Assembly: GCA_034770075.1 (NCBI GenBank)
Contig: CM068388.1
Span: 69,674,889 to 69,738,888 of the forward strand
Source of the DNA: Aralia elata
Lineage: Eukaryota > Streptophyta > Magnoliopsida > Apiales > Araliaceae
Reading direction: 5' to 3'
Length of the DNA: 64,000 nucleotides
In this document: positions 22,985-34,066 of the stretch, in pieces
Layout: each line of letters starts with the position of its first letter
Position numbering within the stretch: position 1 is the stretch's first letter
Notes under the pieces: model-generated
Told to the model about the DNA's origin: nothing
Seen by the model: the letters and a program-made list of their open reading frames with translations, nothing else
Database searches by the model: none
Position numbers and translations under genes: made by a program

Positions 22985-24110
22985 TCAAATTTTGGTGACA
23001 TTTTTTCCTAGGGTTCACCCCCTAGGGTTCGACCCCCCTAGGGTTCGGCCTTCTGCAAAAAAAAAAAATTGCTTGGCTTAATTTCCCCTATAAGGTTCGG
23101 CCCCTAGGGTTCGGCCACCTACCCTAAGGGGATTTTCTTTTGTGTACCTTGGAAATTCTGATGCTCCACAAATCAATTTTTTGGAACGGATGCTTCTTTG
23201 CCGCAATAAATATTGTGTTTTTTCTTTATTATCCGAGGAAACCCTACCGAGATATAATCCAAGTAACGGGGCTCGGAAGACAAAAGAAAAGCTACAATGA
23301 CCTGAAAAGAAAAGTAGGAGAAGCAAGTCAAGAAGAAGTTCGGAAGAAGGCACTCAAATAAACTGAAAAATTGAAAGAAAAAGAAGAAGGAGGGACGACC
23401 CTATAGGGTTCAACCCTTAGGATTCGGCCCTATAGGGGTGGAATTGCTTTCTTACCTCTTTCCCAAGATGAGGAACGTTTGCTTGACGACTTCTTGGTGA
23501 TCTTCAGACTTGAAGGATGAGAAAAATGCTAGGACAAAAAATTGCACGATGGAAAGAAAAGCCTAAGTGACTTGGAAGATGTATATATTTAAACTGCACG
23601 ATTGCAATAGCAAAGGAAACAACCTTTATTTTCCTCTTAAGGAAGATTTTGAAATATAAAGATAAGTTTATTTGAGCTTACTTCTGAATAAAAATATATA
23701 TTTTTGAAATTTGTTTAGATTCGATATTTTAATGGAATTTCGAAAAATATATATATATTTGATATTTGATAACTGATATTTTATTCCTAACAATAGGAAA
23801 ATTTCGAAATTATATATATATATATATTGGATATTTGATTTTTCTTAAGGAAAAAGATCTTGCTTTATAAAACTCTAATAAAGGAAGATTTTGTTTTCAA
23901 ATAATAAAATAAGATTTGATTATTGGATTTTATTTAGTGATATCTGATGATCTTCCTTGTTTTAATTCTTAGAAAATAAGGAAATTAATATTGAGCAAGA
24001 TGTGGAAGCTTTCAGATGATCTACCAAGAGATCCAAGGAAGAGCCCTTCTAGGTCTCGCCTCCCTAGGGTTTAACCCTAATGGTTTGGCCCCTAGGGATT
24101 TCCCTCTTCT
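22985..24110 (+). repeat. Dispersed CCCTAGGGTTCGGCC words in the Tat 3' region
   Basis: The phrase CCCTAGGGTTCGGCC or close variants (TATAGGGTTC, CCTAGGGTTTAACCC) recurs in three clusters: 23007-23125, 23397-23445 and 24058-24100. The core CCTAGG is palindromic. No frame covers it. The rest of 22150-24210 shows no recognisable coding sequence. Confidence 0.6.
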
Positions 24111-24210
24111 AGAACTCTTGTGTTCAAGACTTGAACAAGTGAAGTCACACAAAATCATTCAACAGCTTGGAGTATTTTGCACGAGCGTCTCTCCGGAATC
24201 GTGACTCTCG

Positions 24211-24223
24211 CGCAGGGGGCAAA
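24211..24223 (+). other. Polypurine tract of the Tat-like element
   Basis: CGCAGGGGGCAAA lies immediately before the right LTR and is the expected primer site for plus-strand DNA synthesis. Confidence 0.6.
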
Positions 24224-24870
24224 TATGGGCCCAAGTGCATATTAGGGTTCACATGACTTAATTGAAATAAATGTACAAATTAGGGTTTACAAAAACCTAA
24301 TTAAATGTACAGATTAGACGAAAATAAATGTGCTAGACCCGGGGAAGTCTCCACGTGTTCCAAGGCAGAAGACTCGTGGATGCGACCTATTTTGGGAATT
24401 GATTGAGGGATTGGATTGGTGGCTAGAAGAACAGGGCAATTTGGGTATTACTTTGATGATTAAAGGGCATTTCTAGAATCTTCCCTTTAAAACATGACTA
24501 AACGGTATTTCGAGAATTTTCCTTAAAACATGTGCCTGGCATGTGACTATTCCCTAGGAAAACTCTATAAATAGCCCCTCTATTCTAAGAAAAGGGGATC
24601 ACTCTCAAGACATTACACTTAGACTCTTGGAAGCTCATTACACTTGGAACTCTCTCCCAACTCGAAGACTTAAGAAGGCTCTTGGAATCCCTGCTACCCT
24701 AACCCGATTTTCGGATTCTAGGAGTTCTGCCACGTGTCATTGGAGTAATCGCCCACCTGTTCTTCTCCCCTCTTCAATCAATCAATCAATTCCGTGCTCT
24801 TCGTGTCTTTCTCTCCTCCTCAGCCAACACGAAACCCTAACCCTAGCAAGACACAATTTCCTTGCCCACA
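24224..24870 (+). repeat. Tat-like element, 3' LTR
   Basis: A 647-bp LTR. Its first dinucleotide reads TA where the 5' LTR has TG. It differs from the 5' LTR at scattered sites and by one deletion of about 35 bp near the start. It ends CTTGCCCACA directly before the CATAT duplication. Confidence 0.88.
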
Positions 24871-25086
24871 CATATATACAAATTATCCTGTTAATTTAAA
24901 TTCGTAATTTAAATACTATCAATCATATTGACATATTTAAATCCTTACAATTTAAATTAATTCTCTTTTAATTACGTTCTGAGTGTGTGACCCTATAGGT
25001 TATTATTATATTGGCAATAATTTTAAAATCACATTATAAAATTATAAACAGTGAGTGGCATCTAGTAATGCATCACTGCTACCCAA

Positions 25087-25110
25087 GATTATTGTACTGC
25101 ATCTATTAAA
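25087..25110. other. Rearrangement junction with about 24 bp of filler DNA
   Basis: The copia 5' LTR stops after GCTACCCAA (25086), and the duplicated flank starts at 25111 (equivalent to 12695). The 24 bp between them match neither partner. This is the breakpoint of a tandem duplication made by end joining. Confidence 0.75.
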
Positions 25111-27064
25111 CATTATTTTAATTTTAAATTAAAAATATTTATTTTAATTTTAAAAAATTAATAATAATTTTATAATTTGGAATAAGGGAAAGTATTAAAC
25201 GTTATTTTTAGAGAGAAAATTTGGAGAGAGAAAGAGAGACACGCAAGAGAGAGTGAATGGGTAAGGTGTTTGTAAAAAGTTTGTAAAGGTGGTTGCTCTA
25301 GCACCACTCTATCATGAATGCACTATTTGACAAACTTTTCAGACTAATAAACTATAATATGGGAGAATTACACTGGTCTTTGTTAGTTCCAATATAAGAA
25401 TCAAGTTAAAATATCACCACTTAGTCGGTCATGATTTAAACCAGGGTTGTGAATGATAATCGAAAAATAAAATATTTATCTCTATTTACATTAGTTTAAA
25501 ATGAATATTATGTAGGGTTTCCGACAGATAAAGGCAGCAAAATTAAAAATTTTTAAAACTATTTCGAAACCCTAAAACAGGATCCATGCGAAAAAACAAA
25601 TTAATTCAGAGGTTTAGATTTGTTTTACCGATTATCCGAGCTTGAATGGAACGATGAAATTCTGGAACGGCTTCGAATCTCCAACGCAATCCAACGGAAC
25701 TGCGTCTCTACGGTATCCACACGAATGTCCCACAAATCGTCACACGATCTGCAGCAAAGAGAACTTCGGTACTAGCCGCCAAGATCTGGATTTTCTCAAG
25801 TGTTGCTCTCAACTCTCTTTTCTAAAACGGCTAGGGTTTTGTTTTCTTTTGGTTTCACGTAAACAAGACTGCTGATATATCAGATATATATAGCGTCCAA
25901 AAAGTTAAGCAAAACCCTAATCCTATTAGAAAAGTAAAATCCGAATTTATATATATATATATTATATTTTAATTAAGTCTTACTTAATTAATATACATAT
26001 ATACAAATTATCCTGTTAATTTAAATTCGTAATTTAAATATTATTAATCATATTGACATATTTAAATCATTACAATTTAAATTAATTCTCTTTTAATTAC
26101 GTTCTAAGTGTGTGACCCTATAGGTTATTATTATATTGGCAATAATTTTAAAATCATATTATAAAATTATAAGCAGTGAGTGGCATCTAGTAATGCATCA
26201 CTACTACCCAAATAATAATAAGATCGATGATTCGATGCAACCTTTTCGTGACCAATGTTTCAATGTAATTTAATCCTTTTAACCTTGACATCCTAGATTA
26301 AACTCGAGCCATGGAATGTGTCATACTCTTCATAGTTTAATCTGAGTTTTCTTGATCAATGAGTAGACTATATCAAACAAATCACTATTTGAGCATGACC
26401 ATGCATTTCATAATCCTACTCAATCAAGAGGCCTATGGATATCACCCCTAATATATAAGAGGGTTAAATTCCATCTAGATCACTCATATTGCTCACACGA
26501 TTCATGATGTACCCAATAATCACCTTTATTATCGACCCTATTAAAGGTGACCTTTGATGATATCAAAGTACATGAATTACCATGTAGTAATATAGTGATT
26601 TCAGGACGGAGGACCATTACATCATTGTCACTATGAGAATTGCTTATGACACTTTGCATAATGCTCCACGTAGAATTCTCATGATGGGTCTGTCCAGTAC
26701 ATTGTTCTCTAACATGTACCTATGCATTGACTTAATATCTCATATATTAATGACCAATGAGATTTGGTCATCAGTCAATCCAGATACTAGTCTCAATGTA
26801 TCATTGTTGTCCCATTCTCAATGATACTCGACTAGGGACATTTAAGAGTAATGATACTAATTGTAATTATATAATCTCATGTTCAAGTCACATACTTGAA
26901 GCTATATAATTTGTATCATTATTCTAAGAATTTTTAGTATGCTAACATTTATATAACACAATAAATGAAACTATAATAAAATAATTCATTTATTCAATCA
27001 AATATCAAAAGAAATGTTAAGCAATTACATCAAAGAATTGGCCTCTAGGGCATAAACTCTAACA
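25111..27064. repeat. Tandem duplicate of 12695-14646 (flank plus copia LTR)
   Basis: It is colinear and nearly identical with 12695-14646. It contains the right half of the hairpin MITE, the hAT left end (starting 25442) and a complete family 1 LTR. After the LTR it passes directly into hAT-like target sequence instead of copia internal DNA. Confidence 0.9.
25511..27064 (-). mobile_element. Solo LTR of copia family 1 with TATTA target duplication
   Basis: A 1554-bp LTR, TG...CA, flanked by TATTA at 25506-25510 and 27065-27069. There is no PPT or internal sequence on either side. This is the standard product of recombination between the two LTRs of one element. Confidence 0.92.
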
Positions 27065-27230
27065 TATTATTCATATTCAACGGATTTTATTTATATTCGA
27101 TTAGACAAATCGGCAAATAAACAGAAACGAATATCGATACATACATATTCATATTCATTTAACAGCCGATTGTAAAATTATCTTTAAAAAGTTAAAATGA
27201 ATATGTTTCAACACATAATAATATAGATGG
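27065..27230. mobile_element. hAT-like element, continuation of copy 1
   Basis: It matches about 52880-53040 of the complete hAT-like paralogue (shared words ATATTCGATTA and TCTTTAAAAAGTTAAAATGAAT). Similarity ends near 27230, so the right terminus is deleted or replaced. Confidence 0.7.
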
Positions 27231-27452
27231 GATGTGTACCTATATCACTAGTCTCTTCTAAATTAATAATATTACATTAATAAGTGGGGATATGTGTATG
27301 TCTGCCAATTTAGTAACTAACTTCCATGATCATTCTGTATAAAACAAACAACTAACTCCTTATTTTATAAGGAGGCTGCGAACTTACTCCACTAATTCTC
27401 CTATGTTAAAATAAATAATTGGCTAAGAAAAAGACACATGAATATAGAGGAC

Positions 27453-27492
<40 letters not shown>

Positions 27493-27632
27493 TATTTCGT
27501 CAACTTTCTCTTCTTTCTTAATCTTTATTTGTTATACTAATTTAAATAAAATTTTCTTAGTCTTATCTGTCTACATATTCTTTTTAATTCCCATGTGATC
27601 ATTTAAGACCGGAAGGGATGTACGTGTCTAGG

Positions 27633-27676
<44 letters not shown>

Positions 27677-28737
27677 ATATATATATATGTATATATATAT
27701 ATTTTCTCTTTCTTGCTTTCTTCTTCTCATTTTTTTTCTTATTTTTTTCGCTTTTTTCCTCATCTTGTCTCCACTATGTTTCCCCATCACCAACACTTAG
27801 CCGCCCATGGGCCTACGCTCCACAAGAATTATTCTCTCCTATTTTATTTACTCACTTATTCATGTAATTGTTCATTTGACCATTTCGGAACCTAAAAAGC
27901 AACGTTTTCGAACTTACAATCGATTCCTACTAATTTCGATGTACTGAACTCAAATATGTAGTCCATGTCTCAAGATTCTATTCCGAACTCAAAGTTTGAC
28001 TTTTCTTGCCTTTTATACAATTATTCGTTTTCCCTAGTTAATTCGTACTAATTAAATTAATTAGCTTTGACCAAGTATTAATTCACATCCAGTTGGCATA
28101 ATATTAAATATTATACCATTATTCATATTTAATTATTGTAATATAAATACAACTATTGTCATTAACTAAATAAATTTTTTTATTCAATTAATTAAAATAA
28201 TATTTTAACCCACTAATTTTCAAATGGTGAATTATTTACCTCATTCCATATTTAATTCAATATTTGTTTGACATATATTAAGACCTTACATAAATATATT
28301 TTACATTCATATGTAATATATTTATAATAATGAATTTAATTAACTCTCTCATTTTATTAGAACAAAAAATATATATATACATATTAATTCACCAATATTA
28401 AGTAAGTGAATTAATTAACTCGTATATAAAATTTAGTTCATAATAATTCTATCGTCGTCCAAGGCTCAATATTCAAAATAGAATTTCAGTTTAATCTCAA
28501 TTAATTAATTATTTTCATCCACTTTCTTTAATGATTTAATTAACTATTAAATCTTATTTTTCCAATATATATATATATTTCACATCTATATTTACACATT
28601 TAATCCCTTACACAAAATTACATACTTCATATTATATAAAACACATATATACATATATGTCCAAACCTACTTATCTCTTAATAAGAATTTTATTTATTAA
28701 ATTCTTATTTTAATAATTTCCGAATAATCCGGAATAT
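27231..28737. other. No gene seen; AT-rich with two (AT)n tracts
   Basis: AT microsatellites lie at 27455-27491 and 27633-27701. A pyrimidine-rich stretch follows the second. The frames here (IYIYIY-type) come from the microsatellite. No splice-supported gene or element end was found. Confidence 0.6.
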
Positions 28738-29104
28738 TACAATTATTCTAAAATTTGACTTTCTCTCTGAGTCTCTTGTCCTAATTGAGTACGAAATTCT
28801 TAGGGGCCAACATCTACTTAATTTTATTAAGGTTGGGTTATACCAAATAAAAGTTGGGCTGTTTGTGGGCCAAAAAAAGTGATGAAATCTCTACCTTATC
28901 TTGTTATGAATTCGTGCACTTAAAATTAAATTAAAGAATAGAATGCACAAATAAAATTAATACTGTAAACAAATAAAATGTTCTAAACTATTATTAAAGA
29001 AATAGAAACTGAGCATACCTCTTTCCTCTAGCAATCATCACATTTTATAATTAACAAAAACAAATTAAAAAAATAAAATAAAAGAAGATGTGCTCTACCT
29101 GAAT
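28738..29104. repeat. Segmental duplication, copy 2 (left part)
   Basis: It parallels 11012-11378, sharing AAATTTGACTTTCTCTCTGA and GTGCTCTACC. It breaks at 29104 where the CRM-like element inserted, and continues at 51896. Confidence 0.9.
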
Positions 29105-29640
29105 TGACGCAAAACGGGAGTATAAGAATTTACCAGCGTAAATTCTAAGAACACATAAACTGGAATCCATCAGAGAAAATAAGAGAAATAACTAATTTAT
29201 TGATCAATGAATAATAACCTATGATTTTAACCCACAAGCCAGATTTTTATAGCTAACAAACTTCCTTTCTAATCTATAATAGAATTCCTACAATTATGGA
29301 AACTAAATCCTAAAGAATATCTAACTTCTTATTAAACTTCTACTACCATAAAGAATCCACTTCCTAATTAAACTCTACTACCATAAATGGATTTACTTCT
29401 TAAGAATAATAATAATTAAAACAAATCTAATTTGACGATCGCCAGAAGCCAAGACGCCATATCCGAAGATATCCGAACTCCCGAAGCCATGACTCCATAT
29501 TCGAAGAGATCCGAACTCCCGAAGACTTATCCGACCCCGAACCCACAACACGCCTGAACCCGAAGGGTTGCGCACGTTTCTTTGAAGCCTTCTTTCTATC
29601 CAGCTCTTCCTCAAACTCCAACGCCATTTGTCCTACATCA
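29105..29640 (-). repeat. CRM-like element, 3' LTR
   Basis: A 536-bp LTR: minus-strand ends TGATGTAGGAC and TTTTGCGTCA. About 214 bp of its 5' part (29427-29640) is also pol coding sequence. It contains two imperfect 38-bp units near 29448-29523 that recur at 51700-51775. Confidence 0.88.
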
Positions 29641-32600
29641 GTCCTTCCCACCTGCGAAGAACTCGACCCCGAGTTATGTTCTAGATAAAGCGGAACATTG
29701 TCACAAAATGCATAAAGATCAGTAACATTGAAAGTACGAGAGATAGACATATCCTTCGGCAAGTCGATCACGTAGGCATTATCATTTATCTTCTTGATTA
29801 CCTTATACGGACCGTATTTCCTAGCCGTCAGCTTGTTATAAGAATCGATCAGGAATCTCTCCTTCCGCAAAAACACCATAACCTAATCACCCTCGACAAA
29901 TAATTTTTGACGCCTCTTGGCATCGACTAAGGCTTTATACTTCGCATTCTTCTCTTCCAATCGAGATTTTACCTCCGCTTGAACATCCCGAACCTGCTCA
30001 GCCATATGTTCGGCAGCAACACTCGTTCCAGCAACCTTCGACAGACGAACCAAGCCTAACACATGCTTAGGAACCTGTCCATATAGCAAGGCAAACCGAG
30101 ATTGGCCAGTAGCAGAATGAACTGCATTATTATAGGCAAACTCAGCTTGTGCTAATGCCACATCCCATTGCTTTGGTTTGTCACCACAAATACTCTGAAT
30201 CAAATTTCCAAGCGTTCGGTTCAAATTCTCGGTTTGCCCATCAGTCTGTGGATGCGCAGTGCTACTAAACTTGAGAGTAGTATCCATCCGCCGCCATAAC
30301 GTGATCCAAAAATGGCTAAGAAACTTTGAATCTCGATCCGAAGTGATAGACTAAGGAACCCCATGGAGCCAAACCACTTCCCCAAAAAATAACTGAGCAA
30401 CATGAGATGCATCCGACGTCTTCTGAGAAGGAATAAAATGTCCCATTTTAGAAAATTTGTCGACCACCACAAAGACTGAATCCATTCCTCGTTGAGTCTA
30501 AGGAAGACCCAAGATAAAGTCCATCGCTAAATCTTCCCATATAGCATTCGGTACAGGTAGAGGCATATAGAGACCTGTATTCTGAGCTTGTCCTTTAGCG
30601 GTTTGACACACATAATATTTTCGAACAAGATTACTCACATCACGTTTCAACTGAGGCCAATAAACCGTTCGGCTACGCCACTTATGGTCTTGTCACGTCC
30701 CAAGTGACCACTCAAACTCCCTCCATATAACTCCCAAATCAGTTTCTTTCTCAAAGACCCTCGAGGAACACCTAACTGATTCCCGCAGAACAGATAGCCA
30801 TCGGCTACATGAAACTCTCCTTATATTTGCTTACGCTCACAAGTTTCCCAGACTTCGGCAAAATCTTCATTATCCGAATACAACTCTTTCAGAAACTCAA
30901 ACCCAATAATTTCTTGACGCATAGTGACTAACAAACTAGCTCGCCGACTCAATGCATCCGCCACCTTATTTAGAACCCCAAATTTGTGTTTCAAAACAAA
31001 AGGAAATTTTTGTAAATAATTTGCCCACCGAGCATGCATATTACTTAAGCTTCTCTTGTTGTTCAGGTACTTCAAAGCTTGACGATCGGTGTACAGAATA
31101 AATTCTCGTTGAATCAAGTAATGTTCCCAATGCTTCATAGCACGAACAATCGCATAAAATTCTTGATCATAGGTACTCCATTTTCGTCGTGCATCACTAA
31201 GCTTTTCACTGAAGAATGCTATTGGTCTTTTCTCTTGCGATAGAACTGCTCCAATTCTGATCCCACTAGCATCACACTCCACTTCGAATAACTTCTCAAA
31301 ACTGGGTAAAGCAAGAACAGGAGTAGTGCACAATTTTTCCTTGATGACTACAAAAGCTATTTTAGCTGTTTCCCTCATTGAAATTTACCCTTCTTTAAAC
31401 ATTCTGTAATGGGAGCCACAATGCTACTGAAATCTTTAATAAACCGACGATAAAATGTCGCCAACCCATGGAAGCTTCGTACCTCTCCTACTGTCTTCGG
31501 GGTCAGCCATTCTTGTATGACTCTTACCTTGTCTTCGTCCACCAAAATTCCCTCCGAGCTGACCACATATCCCAAGAATAACAAGCGCTCTGTCAGCCAG
31601 GTGCACTTTTTAAAATTAATAAAAATCTTATTTTAGGATAACACCTCTAACACAGCTCGAAGATGCTTCATATGGTCCTATTTGCTCTAACTATAAATTA
31701 GTATATCATCAAAATAAACGACAATATATTTCCCAATGAGGTCGTATTACTTGATCCAAAATTCGCATAAAAGTACTAGGAGCATTAGATAGTCCGAAGG
31801 GCAAAACCAACCCCTTATAGAGTCCATCCTTTGTCTTGAAAGCTATCTTCCATTCATCACCAGGTTGACCCGAATCTGATGATATCCACTTCGCATATCC
31901 TTCAACTGCCATCTTTTTTTGGAACTAGTAATGCTGGAACTGCGCATGGACTCAGGCTTTCCCGAATAAATCCCTTCTTCAGCAATTCCTCCACCTTTTT
32001 ATGTACGATTTGATTTTCCTTCGAACTCATCCGATAGTGTGGCAAATTGGGTAAACTTGCTCCTAGAATTAAATCAATATGATGTTGAATATCCCTTAGT
32101 GGCGAAAGGTCACTCGACAGATCATCTGATATCAGCTCACTAAATACGGTCAAAATAGATTGCACCTCCTCGGGTATCACAACGCTCGATTCCTTCCTTT
32201 CTTCTATCACTAGAGCTCGCATAACCACAACATGCACCTCTTGTGCTTCCTTGATCTTCGACTCCAACTCAGTTGCCGAAGTGATTAAAGAGAGTAAAGG
32301 TTGCTCTTCGGTCGCGGTTGGAGTTAAGCCCCCTTCAGTATTTCTCTTCGGCACCATTGCAATCTTTTTGCCACCCCAACTAAAACAAAAATGTTGTCAC
32401 GCCCCCTATAGGTGACATCCCCATCAAACTGCCATGGTCGTCCCAATAACGCGTGACTAACATCCATATCGACTATGTCACAAATCACCTCATCTCGGTA
32501 GTACTGACCAATTGAAATAGGTACCCTGAAAATTTCAGTCACGTTCACTTTCAGCCCCTTTTGTATCCATCCGATCGCATAAGGCTTCAGATGCATATTT

Positions 32601-32700
32601 TTCTACTTGCAGCTTTAAATGTTCTACTAGTCTCTTGGACACGAAATTCTCACAACTTCCACTATCGACAATTACGTCACAAACCTTTTCCCAAACACTC
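29427..32700 (-). pseudogene. CRM-like pol (protease, RT, RNase H, integrase), broken
   Basis: In order on the minus strand: protease with VDSGSCENF (near 32650-32680) and VSHALLGRPWQFDG; RT with VPALLVPKKDGS, PFGLSNAPSTFMR and catalytic YFDD (31705-31716); RNase H with VECDASG and LYTDRQALKYL; integrase with SITSDRDSKF and HPQTDGQTENLNR; a GPY-type C-terminus (KYGPYKVIKK, FNVTDLYAF). The frame enters the 3' LTR at TDVGQMALEFEEELDRK and stops at 29427. Defects: about 45 codons of the RT fingers are missing between KKDGS and RSGYHQIR (near 31905), with stops after WLHGVP and FVEGD and several in the RT. It is catalytically dead. Confidence 0.88.
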
Positions 32701-32732
32701 CAGAAGGCTTTAAAGATGTTGTTTCTTTGCGA

Positions 32733-34032
32733 TCAATCCTCCAGTTTCGTTGAACACATAACCCGTTGAATTACACAATTTACATGTTCCCCTTGTTCTT
32801 TTGCTATTTTCGTATCATCTAAGAGTTCATCCATGTCAATTCCTTCTTCAGCATATTGAGCATCCTCTTCGTCCTCTCCAACACCTACGAAATTCACCAG
32901 TTTCTTGGTCGGGCATTCATTTGACCAATGACCTGGTTGGCCGCATCGATAACACTTAAAACCTCTGGCTTTAGCATACGGGTTTGGCGTTCGGGAAGCT
33001 TCCTTTGTCGTTCTACCCGTCGGTCGTGTTCCCACAGGATTGTTAGAAGAAAACCGAACCCCGTTGGGCCTAATCCGAAATAATTTTAGGCTGATTCCTT
33101 CCATCATTTGCTGCAAATCGATTTCTGTTTGTCGTAGCATTGGATGTCTCCACCGCCTCTTTCTTATAGTAAGGAAATTGTTTGGAAGTTTTCTCCATTA
33201 ATTCAGCCTTCAAGGCCATGTTATGCGCTTCATCCACCGTCCAAACAACTTGCAGCCCGATTTTATCGCGAATGTACGGGTTCAATCCTTCCAAATATCT
33301 AAAAACCTGTTATCCTTTAGTCTCATTTAGATTATTACGAACTGACAATCTAGTCCACTCCTCAGTATAATTCGCTACAGTTCGGTTACCCTCTACATAA
33401 TTTTGATAACTCCGAAAAATAAAATGTTCATAATCAGGGGGTAAGAATCTACCCATCATTAGTTGTTTCATCCTCCTCCAAGATCGTATAGGTGTCTTGC
33501 CTTGTCGTCTCCTATCCATCTATAACTTCTCCCACCAAACAGCGACACCACTTCTCAAATTGTATGCTACTAAATTGACTTGTCGATCTGTTGGGACTTC
33601 GGTTAGCTCGAAGAACCTTTCCACCTCCGAGATCCAATCCAAGAATTCTTCAAACTATAATTTTCCATGGAATAGAGGTATGTCTGCACGTATCCTATAA
33701 TTAGGTTGATTTTGGTTTTGGTTTTGTGGAGGATTTCTTTGGTTTCCTACAAATTCCTCATCAGAATCTTCATCACTCACTACTTCAAACCGCTCATGTC
33801 TTGCTGCTCCAGGCTGAAGTGCTCCTCTAGGAGGTCCAAGGGCAACTACCCCGGGTCCAACTCTATTGGGTTGGTCAGGTCCGTTAGGATTGGGCTGTTG
33901 TAGCAACAGTTGTTGTAACAAGGTTTCCATCCTCGCCACCGAGTGTCATTGTTCATCAATCGCTGCCCATAATTCTACATCCTTGCGACCAGCGTCATCA
34001 AGGTTAGCTCTTCCATCTTCGTTGTTGGCCAT
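32733..34032 (-). pseudogene. CRM-like gag, broken
   Basis: It starts MANNEDGRANLDDAG at 34032 on the minus strand, 20 nt after the PBS. The capsid-like domain includes RADIPLFHGKLQFEEFLDW, PPDYEHFIFRSYQNYVEGN and EEWTRLSVRNNL. A CCHC zinc knuckle, CYRCGQPGHWSNEC, lies near 32910-32955. This is the RNA-packaging structural protein of chromoviruses. Stops fall after AIDEQ (CGA-to-TGA type), VWWEKL and LNETKG, with a frameshift near 33070-33140 where two frames overlap. Confidence 0.85.
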
Positions 34033-34051
34033 TGAATAAGGCAAAATCCTT

Positions 34052-34064
34052 GTCTCTGATACCA
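34052..34064 (-). other. Primer-binding site of the CRM-like element
   Basis: TGGTATCAGAGAC on the minus strand is complementary to the 3' end of initiator tRNA-Met. It is now separated from its LTR by 17 kb of inserted copia DNA. Confidence 0.8.
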
Positions 34065-34066
34065 AG

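Larger units (their letters stand above)
17191..24870 (+). mobile_element. Tat-like Ty3/gypsy element without pol (non-autonomous)
   Basis: A 7680-bp element flanked by the 5-bp duplication CATAT (17186-17190, 24871-24875) inside a copia LTR. LTRs are at 17191-17870 and 24224-24870. The PBS after the left LTR is TGGCGACTCTGCTGGGGA (17877-17894). A polypurine tract (AGGGGGCAAA) precedes the right LTR. It contains a degenerate gag and a minus-strand frame, but I find no RT, RNase H or integrase between them. PBS, gag style and antisense frame point to the Tat (Ogre/Retand/Grande) group. That lineage call is family knowledge. Confidence 0.82.
13097..25086 (-). mobile_element. Copia family 1, copy A (internally deleted, carries a nested Tat element)
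   Basis: A minus-strand Ty1/copia element. Its 3' LTR is at 13097-14646, the PPT (complement of ATCTCCCACTTGC) follows at 14647, and truncated pol is at 14661-16902. Only a piece of the 5' LTR remains (16903-17190 and 24871-25086). One deletion has fused the integrase to the middle of the 5' LTR near 16902. It removed gag, protease, the integrase N-terminus, the primer site and the last 200 bp or so of the LTR. The 13092-13096 flank is TATTA, and the partner duplication appears only after the solo LTR at 27065. Confidence 0.85.

Noticed and set aside
22820..23361. Short frames in the 3' part of the Tat-like element
   Set aside because: They are under 95 codons, lie in repeat-rich DNA with CCCTAGGGTT words, show no recognisable motif and alternate between strands.
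27618..27895. Several overlapping frames with IYIYIY repeats
   Set aside because: They are translations of the (AT)n microsatellite at 27633-27701 and the pyrimidine tract after it.
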